DNA of 64,000 nucleotides, taken from positions 992,001-1,056,000 of the forward strand of contig NC_019675.1 in NCBI RefSeq assembly GCF_000316515.1, written 5' to 3'. The notes under the pieces are model-generated. The model made no database searches. It was not told the origin of the DNA and saw only the letters and a list, made by a program, of their open reading frames with translations. The DNA is from Cyanobium gracile PCC 6307. GTDB taxonomy: Bacteria > Cyanobacteriota > Cyanobacteriia > PCC-6307 > Cyanobiaceae. Both the position numbers and the translations under genes were made by a program. Shown here piece by piece: positions 51,431 through 62,765 of the stretch; positions within the stretch are counted from its first letter, which is position 1, and every line of letters begins with the position of its first letter.

Positions 51431-53269
51431 GGGCAGCGGGTCGTCGGGTTCACAGTTGCTCCGGAACGCCAGGCAGGTGAGCAGGGGCACGTTGCGATCG
51501 CTTCGGTCGCTGGCGCTGCGGGCCACGATCGCCTCCAGCACCTTCACGGTGGCCGTGATGTTGGGTCCCTTGTTGAGCATCACCGCGTCGGCACGGGCCC
51601 CCATCGCCGCATCGGTGATCTCGGCCCGCGTGGGATGGCCGTGCTGGGCCAGTGTGTCGAGCACCTCAGTGGCCCAGATGCAGGGGACATGCGCCGCCGC
51701 GCAGATCCGCAGGATCTCCTCCTGAATCGGAGCCAGGGCCTCCCAGCCGCACTCGATCGCCAGATCGCCCCGGGCGATCATCACGCCCACCGGGGCGCCG
51801 TGGGCCATGGCCGCCAGCAGCAGCCGGGGCAGGTTCAGGAAGGCCTGGCGGGTTTCGATCTTGAGCACCACCGCCAGATCGCCCCGGCCCATCTCCTCCA
51901 GGCAGTGGCGCAGGGTCTGGATGTCGGACTCCCGGTGCACGAAGGAATAGCTGATCATGTCGGCGTGCCGTGTCACGAACGCCAGATCCTCGATGTCTTT
52001 GGCGGTGAGGGCCGGCGTGCGCAGTTCACTGTCGGGGAAATTGATCCCCTTGTCGGAGCGAAGTCGGCTGCCTCTGGCCTGGGCCGTGGTGACCTCGAGC
52101 ACCACGGCCTGGGGTGACACCCCCCGGATCACGGCACCGATGCGGCCATCGTCAAAGAGGACCCGCTCACCGAGGCGCAGATCAAAAAAGACCTCCGGCA
52201 GGGTGCAGGGCAGCGTGCCGCCGCCCTGGTCCGGCTCCGGTGTCAGGCGGAGGACATCGCCCGGACGCAGCAGCCGTTCCCCGCTCACCGGCTCCAGTGG
52301 ACCCACGCGCAGCCGGGCTTTGCCGTGCCGCTGGCGGAACACCAGGCCGGACGTGAAATGGCAGGTCTTTTCGGCCTGCAGCAGCAGAACCCCATCGGGG
52401 CCGCGTCGGACCACCTGGAGGGAGCGGCGGCGGCCGGACGCATCCCGCCCCTGCAGGCGATTCCCCTGCTTCAGCCGCTTCGCCTTCGACAGTCGCGCCG
52501 GCAGCAGCACGGCTTGCGTGTCCTGCGGCCCGGCCAAGGCTCCACGCGGCACCGCCAGGATCCGCACCGGTTGGCTGGGCCGCCCCATCCGGTCGCGGGG
52601 GGGACGGGCGCGGATCACCGCGGGCTGGAGGGCCAGCTGGCCGGTGCGCAGCTTCGGGCCCGCCAGGTCCATGGCGATCGCACAGGGGCGGCCCGTGATC
52701 ACCCGGGCTTCTCTGAGCGCGTCCACCATCCGGCCCCAGACCACGGGGTCGTCATGGGCGCAATTGATGCGGGCGATGGACATCCCCGCCGCCAGCAGAT
52801 CGACGACCAGGGCGGGGCGCTCGGCCGCCTCCGCCGGCAGTGTGACCATGATTCCGGCGACCCCCGTGGCGGCCAGGGCTCCGAACAGCCTGTCGCAATG
52901 CCGCTCCAGCACCTCGGGACCGCCCAGGCCTGGGGGGCCGCCCGGCTGGTCCTGCGACGCCGCCGCCGAGGGGCCCTGACCATCGAGAGCTTCGAGGGCG
53001 GTGATCACCGCCTCCAGACTGGACAGCAGGTGGGCGTCACAATCCGTGAGGGAACACAGACCCCGTTGCCGCAGCGCCTTCGGCAGGCCCGGATGGGCAT
53101 GGCGATGGAAGGCAATGAAATGCAGCAGGTTGCGGGCACTGACCCGGTAGTCGGGGTGAATGCCCTCCAGGCAGGCGGCCTCCTCCACCTCGATGCGCTC
53201 CAGGGTGGCCCTGAGGGCCCGCAAGGTGTCGAGCAGCCAGAGGGCCGGGGCGGGCGTGGGGTCCTTCAT
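51428..53269 (-). CDS. Atypical pyruvate kinase family protein
   Basis: A 613-residue pyruvate kinase homologue. After about 130 extra N-terminal residues, the barrel shows ARINCAHDDPVVWGRM, AIAMDLAGPKLRTGQL, a long B-domain-like insert, DKGINFPDSELRTPALTAKD, the catalytic Lys in VVLKIETRQAFLNL, MIARGDLAIECGWE and HPTRAEITDAAMGARADAVM. The C-terminal regulatory domain of normal PykF/PykA is missing. Several motif residues differ from the consensus (NCAHD for NFSHG, LAGPKLRTG for TKGPEIRTG). It may be a true kinase with different control or act on another phosphoenol substrate. Overlaps the next gene by four bases. Confidence 0.8.
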   Translation of the reverse strand: MKDPTPAPALWLLDTLRALRATLERIEVEEAACLEGIHPDYRVSARNLLHFIAFHRHAHPGLPKALRQRGLCSLTDCDAHLLSSLEAVITALEALDGQGPSAAASQDQPGGPPGLGGPEVLERHCDRLFGALAATGVAGIMVTLPAEAAERPALVVDLLAAGMSIARINCAHDDPVVWGRMVDALREARVITGRPCAIAMDLAGPKLRTGQLALQPAVIRARPPRDRMGRPSQPVRILAVPRGALAGPQDTQAVLLPARLSKAKRLKQGNRLQGRDASGRRRSLQVVRRGPDGVLLLQAEKTCHFTSGLVFRQRHGKARLRVGPLEPVSGERLLRPGDVLRLTPEPDQGGGTLPCTLPEVFFDLRLGERVLFDDGRIGAVIRGVSPQAVVLEVTTAQARGSRLRSDKGINFPDSELRTPALTAKDIEDLAFVTRHADMISYSFVHRESDIQTLRHCLEEMGRGDLAVVLKIETRQAFLNLPRLLLAAMAHGAPVGVMIARGDLAIECGWEALAPIQEEILRICAAAHVPCIWATEVLDTLAQHGHPTRAEITDAAMGARADAVMLNKGPNITATVKVLEAIVARSASDRSDRNVPLLTCLAFRSNCEPDDPLP

Positions 53270-55206
53270 GGCCGCAGGCCCTCGCCGGCTACAGCTTCAC
53301 CCACGGCAACGGCTTCCACCGAGCAGTGGAGCCCCTGGCGGCGCAACTCCTCCGCCAGCTGCTCGGCCAGCACGCGGTCGAGGGCCGGGGTGAGGTGCTC
53401 CGCCCCATCGAGCAAAGGGGCCATGGTCCCCGGCGCGCCGCCCAGATGCCTGGCCAGGGACTGCAGGGCCTCGAAACGGCCTTCTTCCCTGGGGGCACCC
53501 TGCAGGCGCAGGCGCCACCCGGGCGGAACGGGGCAGCCCAGCTCGACCCGCCGCAGCTGAGCCAGGGTGGCCAGCACCACCAGTTGATCCCCCGCCGCCA
53601 GCACCAGATCGAGAGAGGGCAACACCAGGGGAGAACGGCGACCGGGACGCAGCAGATGGATGGTGGTGACCCCGTAGCCCTGCTCGACCCGGGAGAGGTT
53701 CAGGCCCCACAGGGCATCGCCCTGCTGAATCCGGTAGCGCACCAGCAGGTGGTTGGCCCCATCGATGCGGCAGATCTCCTCCACCCGTTCGCCGAAGGCC
53801 GTGGCCACGACCGCATCGGCCACCAGATCCATGCTGGAGATCACCGCCATGCCGCCGAGCAGGTCGCCCAGTTGTTCGGCCGCCTCGACGGCATGGGAGA
53901 GGATCACGTAACGGGCCTCAGGCCAGGACTTCTGCAGCTGGAAGGTCTCCTGGAGGTTGGCGAGCAGATCGACGGACAGCAGGCCGATCCCCTCCAGTCG
54001 GCAGTGCTGCAGAGCGGCGAGGGCGGCTTCCCAGCGATGGAAGACCACCATCCCCGGTCGGTGCAGTGGTGTCACGGGTCGCGTATCGATCCGCAGCACC
54101 TGCAGGCCATCCCTGACCAGATTGTCGGCGACCCGCACGGCGAGTTCGTCCCCTTCGGCCAGCAGGATCCAGCGGCTGCCGCGCCGGAAGCGGCCGGGAT
54201 GGCCCAGTCCGAAACGCTCCCGCAACAACCGTTCCAGGATCACCGCCACCAGGGCGGAGGTGAGCAGCGTCCCCACAAGGGAATACAGCAGGGTGATGCC
54301 GATCAGCCAGGGGGCCGCCGCCTCGATGCCGTCACCCGGGGGCAGCAGCACATTCACCGGATCGACGAACTCCCCCAGCAGCAACGCCAGGGTGACGAAC
54401 ACCCCCTGCCTCCAGCCGCCACCGGCGGAGAACAGGGTCAGACCCAGGGCCAGCAACGCCAGGATCACCAGCAACCCGGCCTGCTGCAGCCGGCTGCAAT
54501 GCCGCCACAGGCGCAGCGGAGCCCCCAGGCCGCGACGCATGGCCAGCCACCGGCCCCTGGCCGTCGTGGCGGGGACGGCGTCCGCCGAGCGGTGGTGGTG
54601 CGAGCCCATCGGCACCACCTGCAGGGGCCGGGCCGGGTCGGTGCCGTCCTGGCGCAGGCTGCGCTGCTGCCGGCGGGCCGGGTCGTTTCCCTCCACCACC
54701 AGGTAGGACTGGCCATCCACCCGGAAGCAGGCCTCCTGGTCACCGGGCCGGAGGGCCTCGGTGATCGCCCCGGCCGTGAGCAACAGGGGATCCACCACGG
54801 CCACCCCGGGCAGGCGCTCCTCGAGCAGGGCCCCCAGGCTGGCCAGCTGGCCGGAGGAGCGCACCACCAGGTCGGCTGAGGGATTGAGCAACCGCACCTG
54901 CAGGGCCGCCTCCACGTTCACCGTGCTCTCGGTGCTGAGCAGCAGCACGGCACGGGCCGTCTCGACCCCGGCCTGGGAGAGCACATGGGGCAGGCGCATG
55001 TCCCCGAGCACCAGCGTGGATCCGAAGCGTTCCTCCAGGCGGGGATCGCGCCAGTCCGGCCGCTCACGGTCCAGACAGCGCAGCGGCACGTCGAAGGGCA
55101 GCAGGCGCAGCAGACAGGCCTGGCCCAGGGACCCCAGGCCACAGATCAGCACCGAGCCCTCCCGCGGGCAGGACGCCCCGGGGGTGGAGGACGGAGTGCT
55201 GGCCAC
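53266..55206 (-). CDS. RCK-domain ion-channel-like protein (RCK-TM-RCK)
   Basis: A 646-residue protein with an N-terminal NAD-binding RCK domain (SVLICGLGSLGQACLLRLLP), two to three membrane helices at about 235-320 (QQAGLLVILALLALGLTLFS, WLIGITLLYSLVGTLLTSAL), a second Rossmann-like domain and TrkA-C-type modules (DALWGLNLSRVEQGYGVTTI, LVLAAGDQLVVLATLAQL). The pore segment has no TVGYG filter, reading LLLGEFVDPVNVLLPPGDG. The layout recalls CASTOR/POLLUX-like channels with tandem RCK domains, except that one RCK here precedes the membrane part. Ion unknown. Start GTG 55206. Probably cotranscribed with the pyruvate kinase. Confidence 0.75.
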   Translation of the reverse strand: MASTPSSTPGASCPREGSVLICGLGSLGQACLLRLLPFDVPLRCLDRERPDWRDPRLEERFGSTLVLGDMRLPHVLSQAGVETARAVLLLSTESTVNVEAALQVRLLNPSADLVVRSSGQLASLGALLEERLPGVAVVDPLLLTAGAITEALRPGDQEACFRVDGQSYLVVEGNDPARRQQRSLRQDGTDPARPLQVVPMGSHHHRSADAVPATTARGRWLAMRRGLGAPLRLWRHCSRLQQAGLLVILALLALGLTLFSAGGGWRQGVFVTLALLLGEFVDPVNVLLPPGDGIEAAAPWLIGITLLYSLVGTLLTSALVAVILERLLRERFGLGHPGRFRRGSRWILLAEGDELAVRVADNLVRDGLQVLRIDTRPVTPLHRPGMVVFHRWEAALAALQHCRLEGIGLLSVDLLANLQETFQLQKSWPEARYVILSHAVEAAEQLGDLLGGMAVISSMDLVADAVVATAFGERVEEICRIDGANHLLVRYRIQQGDALWGLNLSRVEQGYGVTTIHLLRPGRRSPLVLPSLDLVLAAGDQLVVLATLAQLRRVELGCPVPPGWRLRLQGAPREEGRFEALQSLARHLGGAPGTMAPLLDGAEHLTPALDRVLAEQLAEELRRQGLHCSVEAVAVGEAVAGEGLRP

Positions 55207-55340
55207 CCCGGGCTGGGCTAGAGGGTCGGGAATGGAACGCTGGCAGGCCCTCCCATCTTCCCAAGCTCACGTTGATGCCGCTGCCCCCGGGTCTTAACCA
55301 TCCCTGGTGAGGGTGAGGGTGTGCCCATGACCGTCCAGCC

Positions 55341-57866
<2,526 letters not shown>

Positions 57867-57911
57867 TCCTTAACCGACCGTCTGCAAGGTGGTGGGATCC
57901 AGGAGTCCCCC

Positions 57912-58301
57912 ATGACCTCCCCCTCCCCAGGCGCCCTGAACACCATGCGGCTCCTGGCCCAGAACAGGACCCTCAGGACCGTGGCGGCAGGGGAGGTGAT
58001 CTTCAGGGCCGGCGAAGCGGGCGAATCGGTCTTCGGCATCGTGGATGGCGAGGTCCGGATCGACTGGGCCAAGGGACGGGACAGTGAGATCCTCGGCCCC
58101 GGCAACAGCTTCGGGGTGGGGGCCTTGGTGGGTTCCCAGCATCAACGCTTCGGAACCGCCACCGCCCTGCAGGACACGCAACTGCTGGAGATGAACAGGG
58201 AGGAGTTCCTGTTCGCCCTTCAGGAGTTGCCGATGTTCGCTTTGGAGATGCTCCAGGGTCTGGAGGAACGCCTGGGCCACCTGAAGCCTTCCGGCAGCTG
58301 A
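57912..58301 (+). CDS. Cyclic-nucleotide-binding domain protein
   Basis: A 129-residue stand-alone cNMP-binding domain: RTVAAGEVIFRAGEAGESVF, GIVDGEVRIDW and the cassette ILGPGNSFGVGALVGSQHQR. The cassette lacks the usual RxA arginine after the glutamate, so ligand binding is doubtful. No HTH. Found 45 bases after glgP on the same strand, it could regulate or tag dark metabolism, but this is guesswork. Confidence 0.85.
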   Translation: MTSPSPGALNTMRLLAQNRTLRTVAAGEVIFRAGEAGESVFGIVDGEVRIDWAKGRDSEILGPGNSFGVGALVGSQHQRFGTATALQDTQLLEMNREEFLFALQELPMFALEMLQGLEERLGHLKPSGS

Positions 58302-58305
58302 AGCG

Positions 58306-59538
58306 TCAGCTCGCCGCCCCCGGCACGAAGCGCCGCTCGTGCTGGCATCCCTTGAGCATGCGGTTCCAGTAGATCCAGGGCAGCACGTCCTTCTTCACCA
58401 CCCACATGCTCCAGCGCTCCTGGGTGGGATCGAGGGGAAAGGAGGGAACGGGCTGGGCGTCGTAATTGAACTCGGCCATGATCACCCTCCCGTAGCCGGT
58501 GATCAACGGGCAGCAGGCGTAGCCGTCGTAGCGGGCGGCCAGGGGCTGGCCATCGAGGTGGGCCAGCAGGTTGGCCACCAGCACCGGCGCCTGGCCCCGC
58601 ACCGCGGCAGCGGTCTTGGAATTGGGTAGCGAGGAGACGTCGCCGAGGGAGAAGACGTTGGGATGGCGCACGTGCTGGGTGGTGAACTTGTCCACCTCCA
58701 CCCAGCCGCCCGGTCCGGCCACCGCCAGGGGGCTGGTGGCCACCACATCAGGGGCCGCCATCGGCGGGGTGACGTGCAGCATGCCGAAGGGAAGCACTTC
58801 TTCGCGCACCGTGTCCCCGTCCTTGACGGCAAAGACCGCCTCCTTGCTGGCGGCGCGCACCTCGGTGAGGGTGTGCTGATAGTGGGGCTCGATGCCGCGG
58901 CGGGCCACCACCCGGCGCAGGGGTTCGGCGAAGGTGGGAATGGCGAAGATCCCCGGTGTGGCGGTGGCGTAGATCACCCGGGTGGCCGCCGCGACCGCAG
59001 GCGAGCGCTTGAAGACGTCGTCGGCCAGGTACATGATCTTCTGGGGCGCCCCGGCGCACTTGATCGGTGTATCGGGGAAGGTGAAGATCGCGTTGCCGCC
59101 GGTGAAGGCCTGGATCGTCGTCCAGGTGTAATCGACCAGATCCTTGGAATAGTTGCTGGTGATGCCGTCCGTGCCCAGGGCCTCCGGCAGGCCCTTGATC
59201 CGGTCCCAGCAGAGCTTGATGCCGGTGGCCACCACCAGGGCGTCGTAGTGGAGCGTTTCGCCGTCGCTGCTGGTGACGGTGCCGGCCACCGGATCGAAGC
59301 CGGTGGCGGCGGCGCGGATCCAGCGCACCCCTTCGGGGATCAGATCGGCCTCAGCGCGGCGGGTCTGCTCGAGGGTGAAGACGCCCGCGCCCACCAGGGT
59401 CCAGCCCGGTTGGTAGTAGTGGTCGGGGGAGGGCTCCAGGATCGCGATCTCCAGACCGGGCCGGGCCCGCTTGAGCTGGCTGGCCACGGTGAGGCCCGCA
59501 GCCCCTCCGCCGACGATCAGGATCTGGTGATGGGCCAT
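58306..59538 (-). CDS. sqr: Sulfide:quinone oxidoreductase-type flavoprotein
   Basis: A 410-residue FAD enzyme matching the type II SQR group (SQOR-like). FAD motif QILIVGGGAAGLTVASQLKR, then YYQPGWTLVGAGVF, the first redox-type Cys in FPDTPIKCAGAPQKIMYLAD, SLGDVSSLPNSKTAAAVRGQ and a C-terminal Cys pair in YDGYACCPLITGYG. It would oxidise sulfide at the membrane, pass electrons to plastoquinone and yield polysulfide or glutathione persulfide, a substrate for the rhodanese at 34.5 kb. Relatives annotated as NADH dehydrogenase exist, but the Cys pattern favours SQR. ATG 59538 is chosen. Confidence 0.86.
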   Translation of the reverse strand: MAHHQILIVGGGAAGLTVASQLKRARPGLEIAILEPSPDHYYQPGWTLVGAGVFTLEQTRRAEADLIPEGVRWIRAAATGFDPVAGTVTSSDGETLHYDALVVATGIKLCWDRIKGLPEALGTDGITSNYSKDLVDYTWTTIQAFTGGNAIFTFPDTPIKCAGAPQKIMYLADDVFKRSPAVAAATRVIYATATPGIFAIPTFAEPLRRVVARRGIEPHYQHTLTEVRAASKEAVFAVKDGDTVREEVLPFGMLHVTPPMAAPDVVATSPLAVAGPGGWVEVDKFTTQHVRHPNVFSLGDVSSLPNSKTAAAVRGQAPVLVANLLAHLDGQPLAARYDGYACCPLITGYGRVIMAEFNYDAQPVPSFPLDPTQERWSMWVVKKDVLPWIYWNRMLKGCQHERRFVPGAAS

Positions 59539-59651
59539 GGAACGGAGATCAGCGCGGAGGACCCGGCAGCGGCGAGGGAGAAATGTCACGCTCGCTACCT
59601 ATGCCGGCACCGAGGCACCAGACTGAAGGTAGTGAGATCCGGAGCAGGGCG

Positions 59652-59864
59652 ATGTTTCTGAAGGTACGCCACAACGATGACGCCGGCCTCGTGGAGGTGT
59701 TGAACGTCAAGCAGTTGTTCAACCCCTTCGACACCCGGGTCCAGGGCCGTCTCCATGGCGGCGAGGAGATGCAGGACCCCCAGGAGTACGCCAAGGCCGA
59801 CCTGTTCTTTCCCTCCGGGGAGGCCCTGCCCCGGTGCTGGCTCGATTCCCACTACCAGAGCTGA
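59652..59864 (+). CDS. Small conserved hypothetical protein
   Basis: A 70-residue acidic protein (NDDAGLVEVLNVKQLFNPFD, DLFFPSGEALPRCWLDSHYQ) with a strongly conserved look, one Cys and no known domain. Divergent from sqr with 113 bases between starts, it may share control. Start ATG 59652 follows GGAGCAGGGCG. Confidence 0.7.
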   Translation: MFLKVRHNDDAGLVEVLNVKQLFNPFDTRVQGRLHGGEEMQDPQEYAKADLFFPSGEALPRCWLDSHYQS

Positions 59865-59899
59865 AGGCCAGCCGAGGTCAGCGCTGCTAAGACGCCTCC

Positions 59900-60874
59900 A
59901 TGGCGTCCCACTCCCACCAGCACCCACCTCACGAACACGGGCATCCGCAACGGCAGGGTTCGCCGAGGGCCTTCTTCTGGGGTGTGCTGCTCAACAGCGG
60001 CCTCTCGGGGCTGCAGTTGGCGATCGGCATCGGCTTCGGCTCCCTGGCCCTGATCGGCGATGCCATCCACAACCTCGGCGATGTGGCCGGCCTGCTGTTC
60101 GGCTGGGGGGCCGAACGGCTCAGTGCCCGGCCGGCCACGGCCCGCTTCACCTACGGCTTCGGCCGCAGCACCCAGCTGGCCTCGCTGATGAACGCGGCCC
60201 TGATCCTGATGGCGGCCGGTGTGGTGATCGTCGAAGGGGTGCAGCGGCTGCTGGATCCGGTGCCGGTGGTCAGCGGCCCGGTGGCCTGGGCGGCGGCGGC
60301 CGGCATTGTGGTCAACCTGCTCTCGGCCCAGCTGTTCGGCACCGGCCACCACCACGACCTGAACCGGCGGGCAGCGGTGGTGCACCTGCTCACCGATGCT
60401 GCCGTCTCGGCCGCCGTGCTGGTCAGCGCCGTGCTGGTGGGGCTGGTGGGCTGGATGTGGCTGGATGCCGCCACCGCCATCGGCGTGGGGCTGGCGGTGG
60501 CCTGGAGCGGCTGGGAGTTGCTGGTGGAGGCGCTGAGCGCCAGCCTCGACGCCGTGCCGCGGGGCATTGACCTGGCCGCCGTCGAGGCGGCCCTGCGTGC
60601 CCTCCCCGGAGTGGAAAACGTGCACCATCTGCACGTCTGGGGCATGAGCACCTCCCGCACCGCCCTCACGGCCCATCTGGTCGGCCGCGGCGATGGACCG
60701 CTCGATGGGGAGCTGCTGTCCCTCGCCCGGCAGCGGCTCGCCCAGCTGGGCATCACCCACAGCACCCTTCAGATCGAGGCGCCCGGGAGCTGTGCGGAGA
60801 ACCCCGTCAGCCGTCCAGAGGCTTCCGGCTTGCCTTCTTGTCCTGCTCCAGCAGCTGCTCCACCAGGAGCTTGA
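59900..60874 (+). CDS. Cation diffusion facilitator (zinc-type exporter)
   Basis: A 324-residue CDF transporter with a His-rich N-terminus (ASHSHQHPPHEHGHP), six helices, and the metal sites HNLGD in TM2 (SLALIGDAIHNLGDVAG) and HLLTD in TM5 (VVHLLTDAAVSAAVLV). The cytoplasmic domain (VENVHHLHVWGMSTSRTALT) is complete. The HxxxD pair is the zinc/cadmium form. The last 25 or so residues (Pro/Ala-rich) lie antisense over the end of cysW, a 68-base overlap, and look like a recent read-through extension. Confidence 0.92.
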   Translation: MASHSHQHPPHEHGHPQRQGSPRAFFWGVLLNSGLSGLQLAIGIGFGSLALIGDAIHNLGDVAGLLFGWGAERLSARPATARFTYGFGRSTQLASLMNAALILMAAGVVIVEGVQRLLDPVPVVSGPVAWAAAAGIVVNLLSAQLFGTGHHHDLNRRAAVVHLLTDAAVSAAVLVSAVLVGLVGWMWLDAATAIGVGLAVAWSGWELLVEALSASLDAVPRGIDLAAVEAALRALPGVENVHHLHVWGMSTSRTALTAHLVGRGDGPLDGELLSLARQRLAQLGITHSTLQIEAPGSCAENPVSRPEASGLPSCPAPAAAPPGA

Positions 60875-61712
60875 GCAGCAGCGACACGATCGCCACGCCC
60901 CCCAGCACCATCGCCGCCCCGAAGGCCAGCTCGGTCTGGTAGTTCTTGTAGGCGTCCTCCACGAACAGGGGCAGGGTCTGGGTGAGGCCCTCGATGTTGC
61001 CGCTGACCACGGCGACGGCGCCGAATTCGCCCAGGGCGCGGGCCGTGGTGAGGATCAGGCCGTAGAGGGCGGCCCAGCGCACCGAGGGGAGCGTCACCTT
61101 CCAGAACACCTGCCAGTTGGTGGCGCCAAGGGTGCGGGCGGCCTCCTCCTGCTCCCAGCCCTCCTCCTCCAGCAGGGGGATCACCTCCCGGGCCATGAAG
61201 GGGAAGGTGACGATGATCGTGGCCAGCACGATCCCCGGCCAGGAGAAGATGATCTTCCAGCCCAGGCTCTCGATGACACCCCCGAGCAGGCCATGGCTGG
61301 GGCTGTAGAGCAACACCAGCATCAGGCCCACCACCACCGGTGAGATCGAGAAGGGCAGGTCGATGACGCTCAGCAGCAGGGCCTTGCCCCGGAACTGGCG
61401 GCGGGCGATGGCCGTGGCCGCGGCCAGGCCGAAGATGACGTTGCAGGGCACTGCCACGGCGGTGGCGAGCAGGGTGAGGCGCAGGGCCGAGATCAGTTCG
61501 TGGGACTGGAAGTTCTCCAGGAAGGGCCCCAGGCCGCGGGCGAAGGCCGAAGCCACGACGCTCAGGGCCGGCAGCAGGATCACCACCCCCACGTAGAGGC
61601 AGGCGATCAGGGGGATCAGGATCGCCGCCAGATCAGGGCCCGGGCGGCGGGACCTGGGGCGGGGAGCCCGGACGGCTGCGGGGCTCTCCAGGGTGGGGAC
61701 GACGATGGTCAT
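60807..61712 (-). CDS. cysW: Sulfate/thiosulfate ABC transporter permease CysW
   Basis: A 301-residue inner-membrane permease with six spans. EEEGWEQEEAARTLGATNWQ is the coupling-helix EAA motif, followed by GEFGAVAVVSGNI, which is typical of CysW. It would pair with CysT (next upstream) and CysA (divergent). The gene is second in the cysT-cysW operon; 99 bases separate them. No sulfate-binding protein (sbpA/cysP) is in the window. Confidence 0.94.
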   Translation of the reverse strand: MTIVVPTLESPAAVRAPRPRSRRPGPDLAAILIPLIACLYVGVVILLPALSVVASAFARGLGPFLENFQSHELISALRLTLLATAVAVPCNVIFGLAAATAIARRQFRGKALLLSVIDLPFSISPVVVGLMLVLLYSPSHGLLGGVIESLGWKIIFSWPGIVLATIIVTFPFMAREVIPLLEEEGWEQEEAARTLGATNWQVFWKVTLPSVRWAALYGLILTTARALGEFGAVAVVSGNIEGLTQTLPLFVEDAYKNYQTELAFGAAMVLGGVAIVSLLLKLLVEQLLEQDKKASRKPLDG

Positions 61713-61811
61713 GGCGGACAGCCGATGGCGGGAACGGAAGGCGGACAGGACTGGGGGTGAAGGCTGGAGGAGGCGGCATGGCGGCAGGTGGCAGGCCGGC
61801 GGAAAGCGGGA

Positions 61812-62663
61812 TCAGGCCGCATCGCCCTGGTAGCGCTGGCCCCACACCTGCAGCAGGTTGATCACCAGGAGGCTCAGCAGGGAGAAGATCAGCATCACCG
61901 CGCCGATCACGGTGGCGGCATCGAAGTCGTATTCCTCCAGCTTCTGGATGATCAGGGTGGGGGTGATCAGGTCCCTGAAGGGCACGTTGCTGGAGATCAT
62001 CACCACCGAGCCGTACTCCCCCACGGCCCTGCTGTAGCCCTGGGCCACCCCGCCGAGGATCGCCGGCAGGAGCTGGGGCAGCACCACCCGCACGGTGGTC
62101 TGCAGGGGTGTGGCCCCCAGGCACCAGGAGGCCTCCTCCTGCTCCTTCTCGAGGGAACGCAGCACGGGCTCCACGGTGCGCACCACGAAGGGCAGGGAGA
62201 TGAATACCATCGCCACGGTCACCCCCGGGGCGGCGAAGGCCACCTTGAGGCCGAAGGCCTCGTGGAGTGGCTGGCCCAGCCAGCCGTTGGTGCTGTACAC
62301 GGCCGTGAGGGCGAGTCCGGCGACGGCGGTGGGAAGGGCGAAGGGCAGATCGATCAGGGCATCGAGCAGGCGCTGGCCCGGAAAGCGGCAGCGCACCAGC
62401 GCCCAGGCCACCACCAGCCCGAACACGCCGTTGATCACGCTGGCCACCAGGGCCAGACCGAAGCTGACCTTGTAGGTGGCGATCGCCTCCGGCGTGGTGG
62501 CCATCTCCCAGAAACCGGCGGGCCCCACCTCGGCGGCCCGGAGCAGCATGGCCCCCAGGGGCAGGATCAGGATCAGGCCCAGGTAGGTCCAGGTGATGCG
62601 CCAGGGCCAGCTGGGCAACGCCAGGGCCGGCGGGCGCCAGCGGCGCAGGAGGGCGGGGGTCAT
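61812..62663 (-). CDS. cysT: Sulfate/thiosulfate ABC transporter permease CysT
   Basis: A 283-residue permease, six spans, with the coupling motif EKEQEEASWCLGATPLQTTV and GEYGSVVMISSNVPF. Partner of CysW. Divergent from cysA with 102 bases between the starts, so one control region serves all three transporter genes. Confidence 0.94.
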   Translation of the reverse strand: MTPALLRRWRPPALALPSWPWRITWTYLGLILILPLGAMLLRAAEVGPAGFWEMATTPEAIATYKVSFGLALVASVINGVFGLVVAWALVRCRFPGQRLLDALIDLPFALPTAVAGLALTAVYSTNGWLGQPLHEAFGLKVAFAAPGVTVAMVFISLPFVVRTVEPVLRSLEKEQEEASWCLGATPLQTTVRVVLPQLLPAILGGVAQGYSRAVGEYGSVVMISSNVPFRDLITPTLIIQKLEEYDFDAATVIGAVMLIFSLLSLLVINLLQVWGQRYQGDAA

Positions 62664-62724
62664 CGGGGCAGGGGGTCGGGGAGCGACGACGGCGTCAGAC
62701 TAAAGGACGGTTCAGCGGTGCGCT

Positions 62725-62736
62725 TACCGGTATAGT
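62725..62736 (+). promoter_or_regulatory. Palindrome and -10-like box between cysT and cysA
   Basis: TACCGGTA (62725-62732) is a perfect palindrome running into TATAGT (62731-62736), a fair -10 element 29 bases before the cysA start. No strong -35 is present, which suits an activator-dependent promoter such as one controlled by a CysR-like protein. CysR itself is not in the window. Confidence 0.4.
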
Positions 62737-62765
62737 CAGTTCCTCCAGCCACCCAGGCCGTTTCG

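Noticed and set aside
55293..55300. Pho box before glgP
   Set aside because: CTTAACCA is a perfect single unit but lacks a second repeat at 3 bases; a similar lone unit is at 49802-49809 before pstS.
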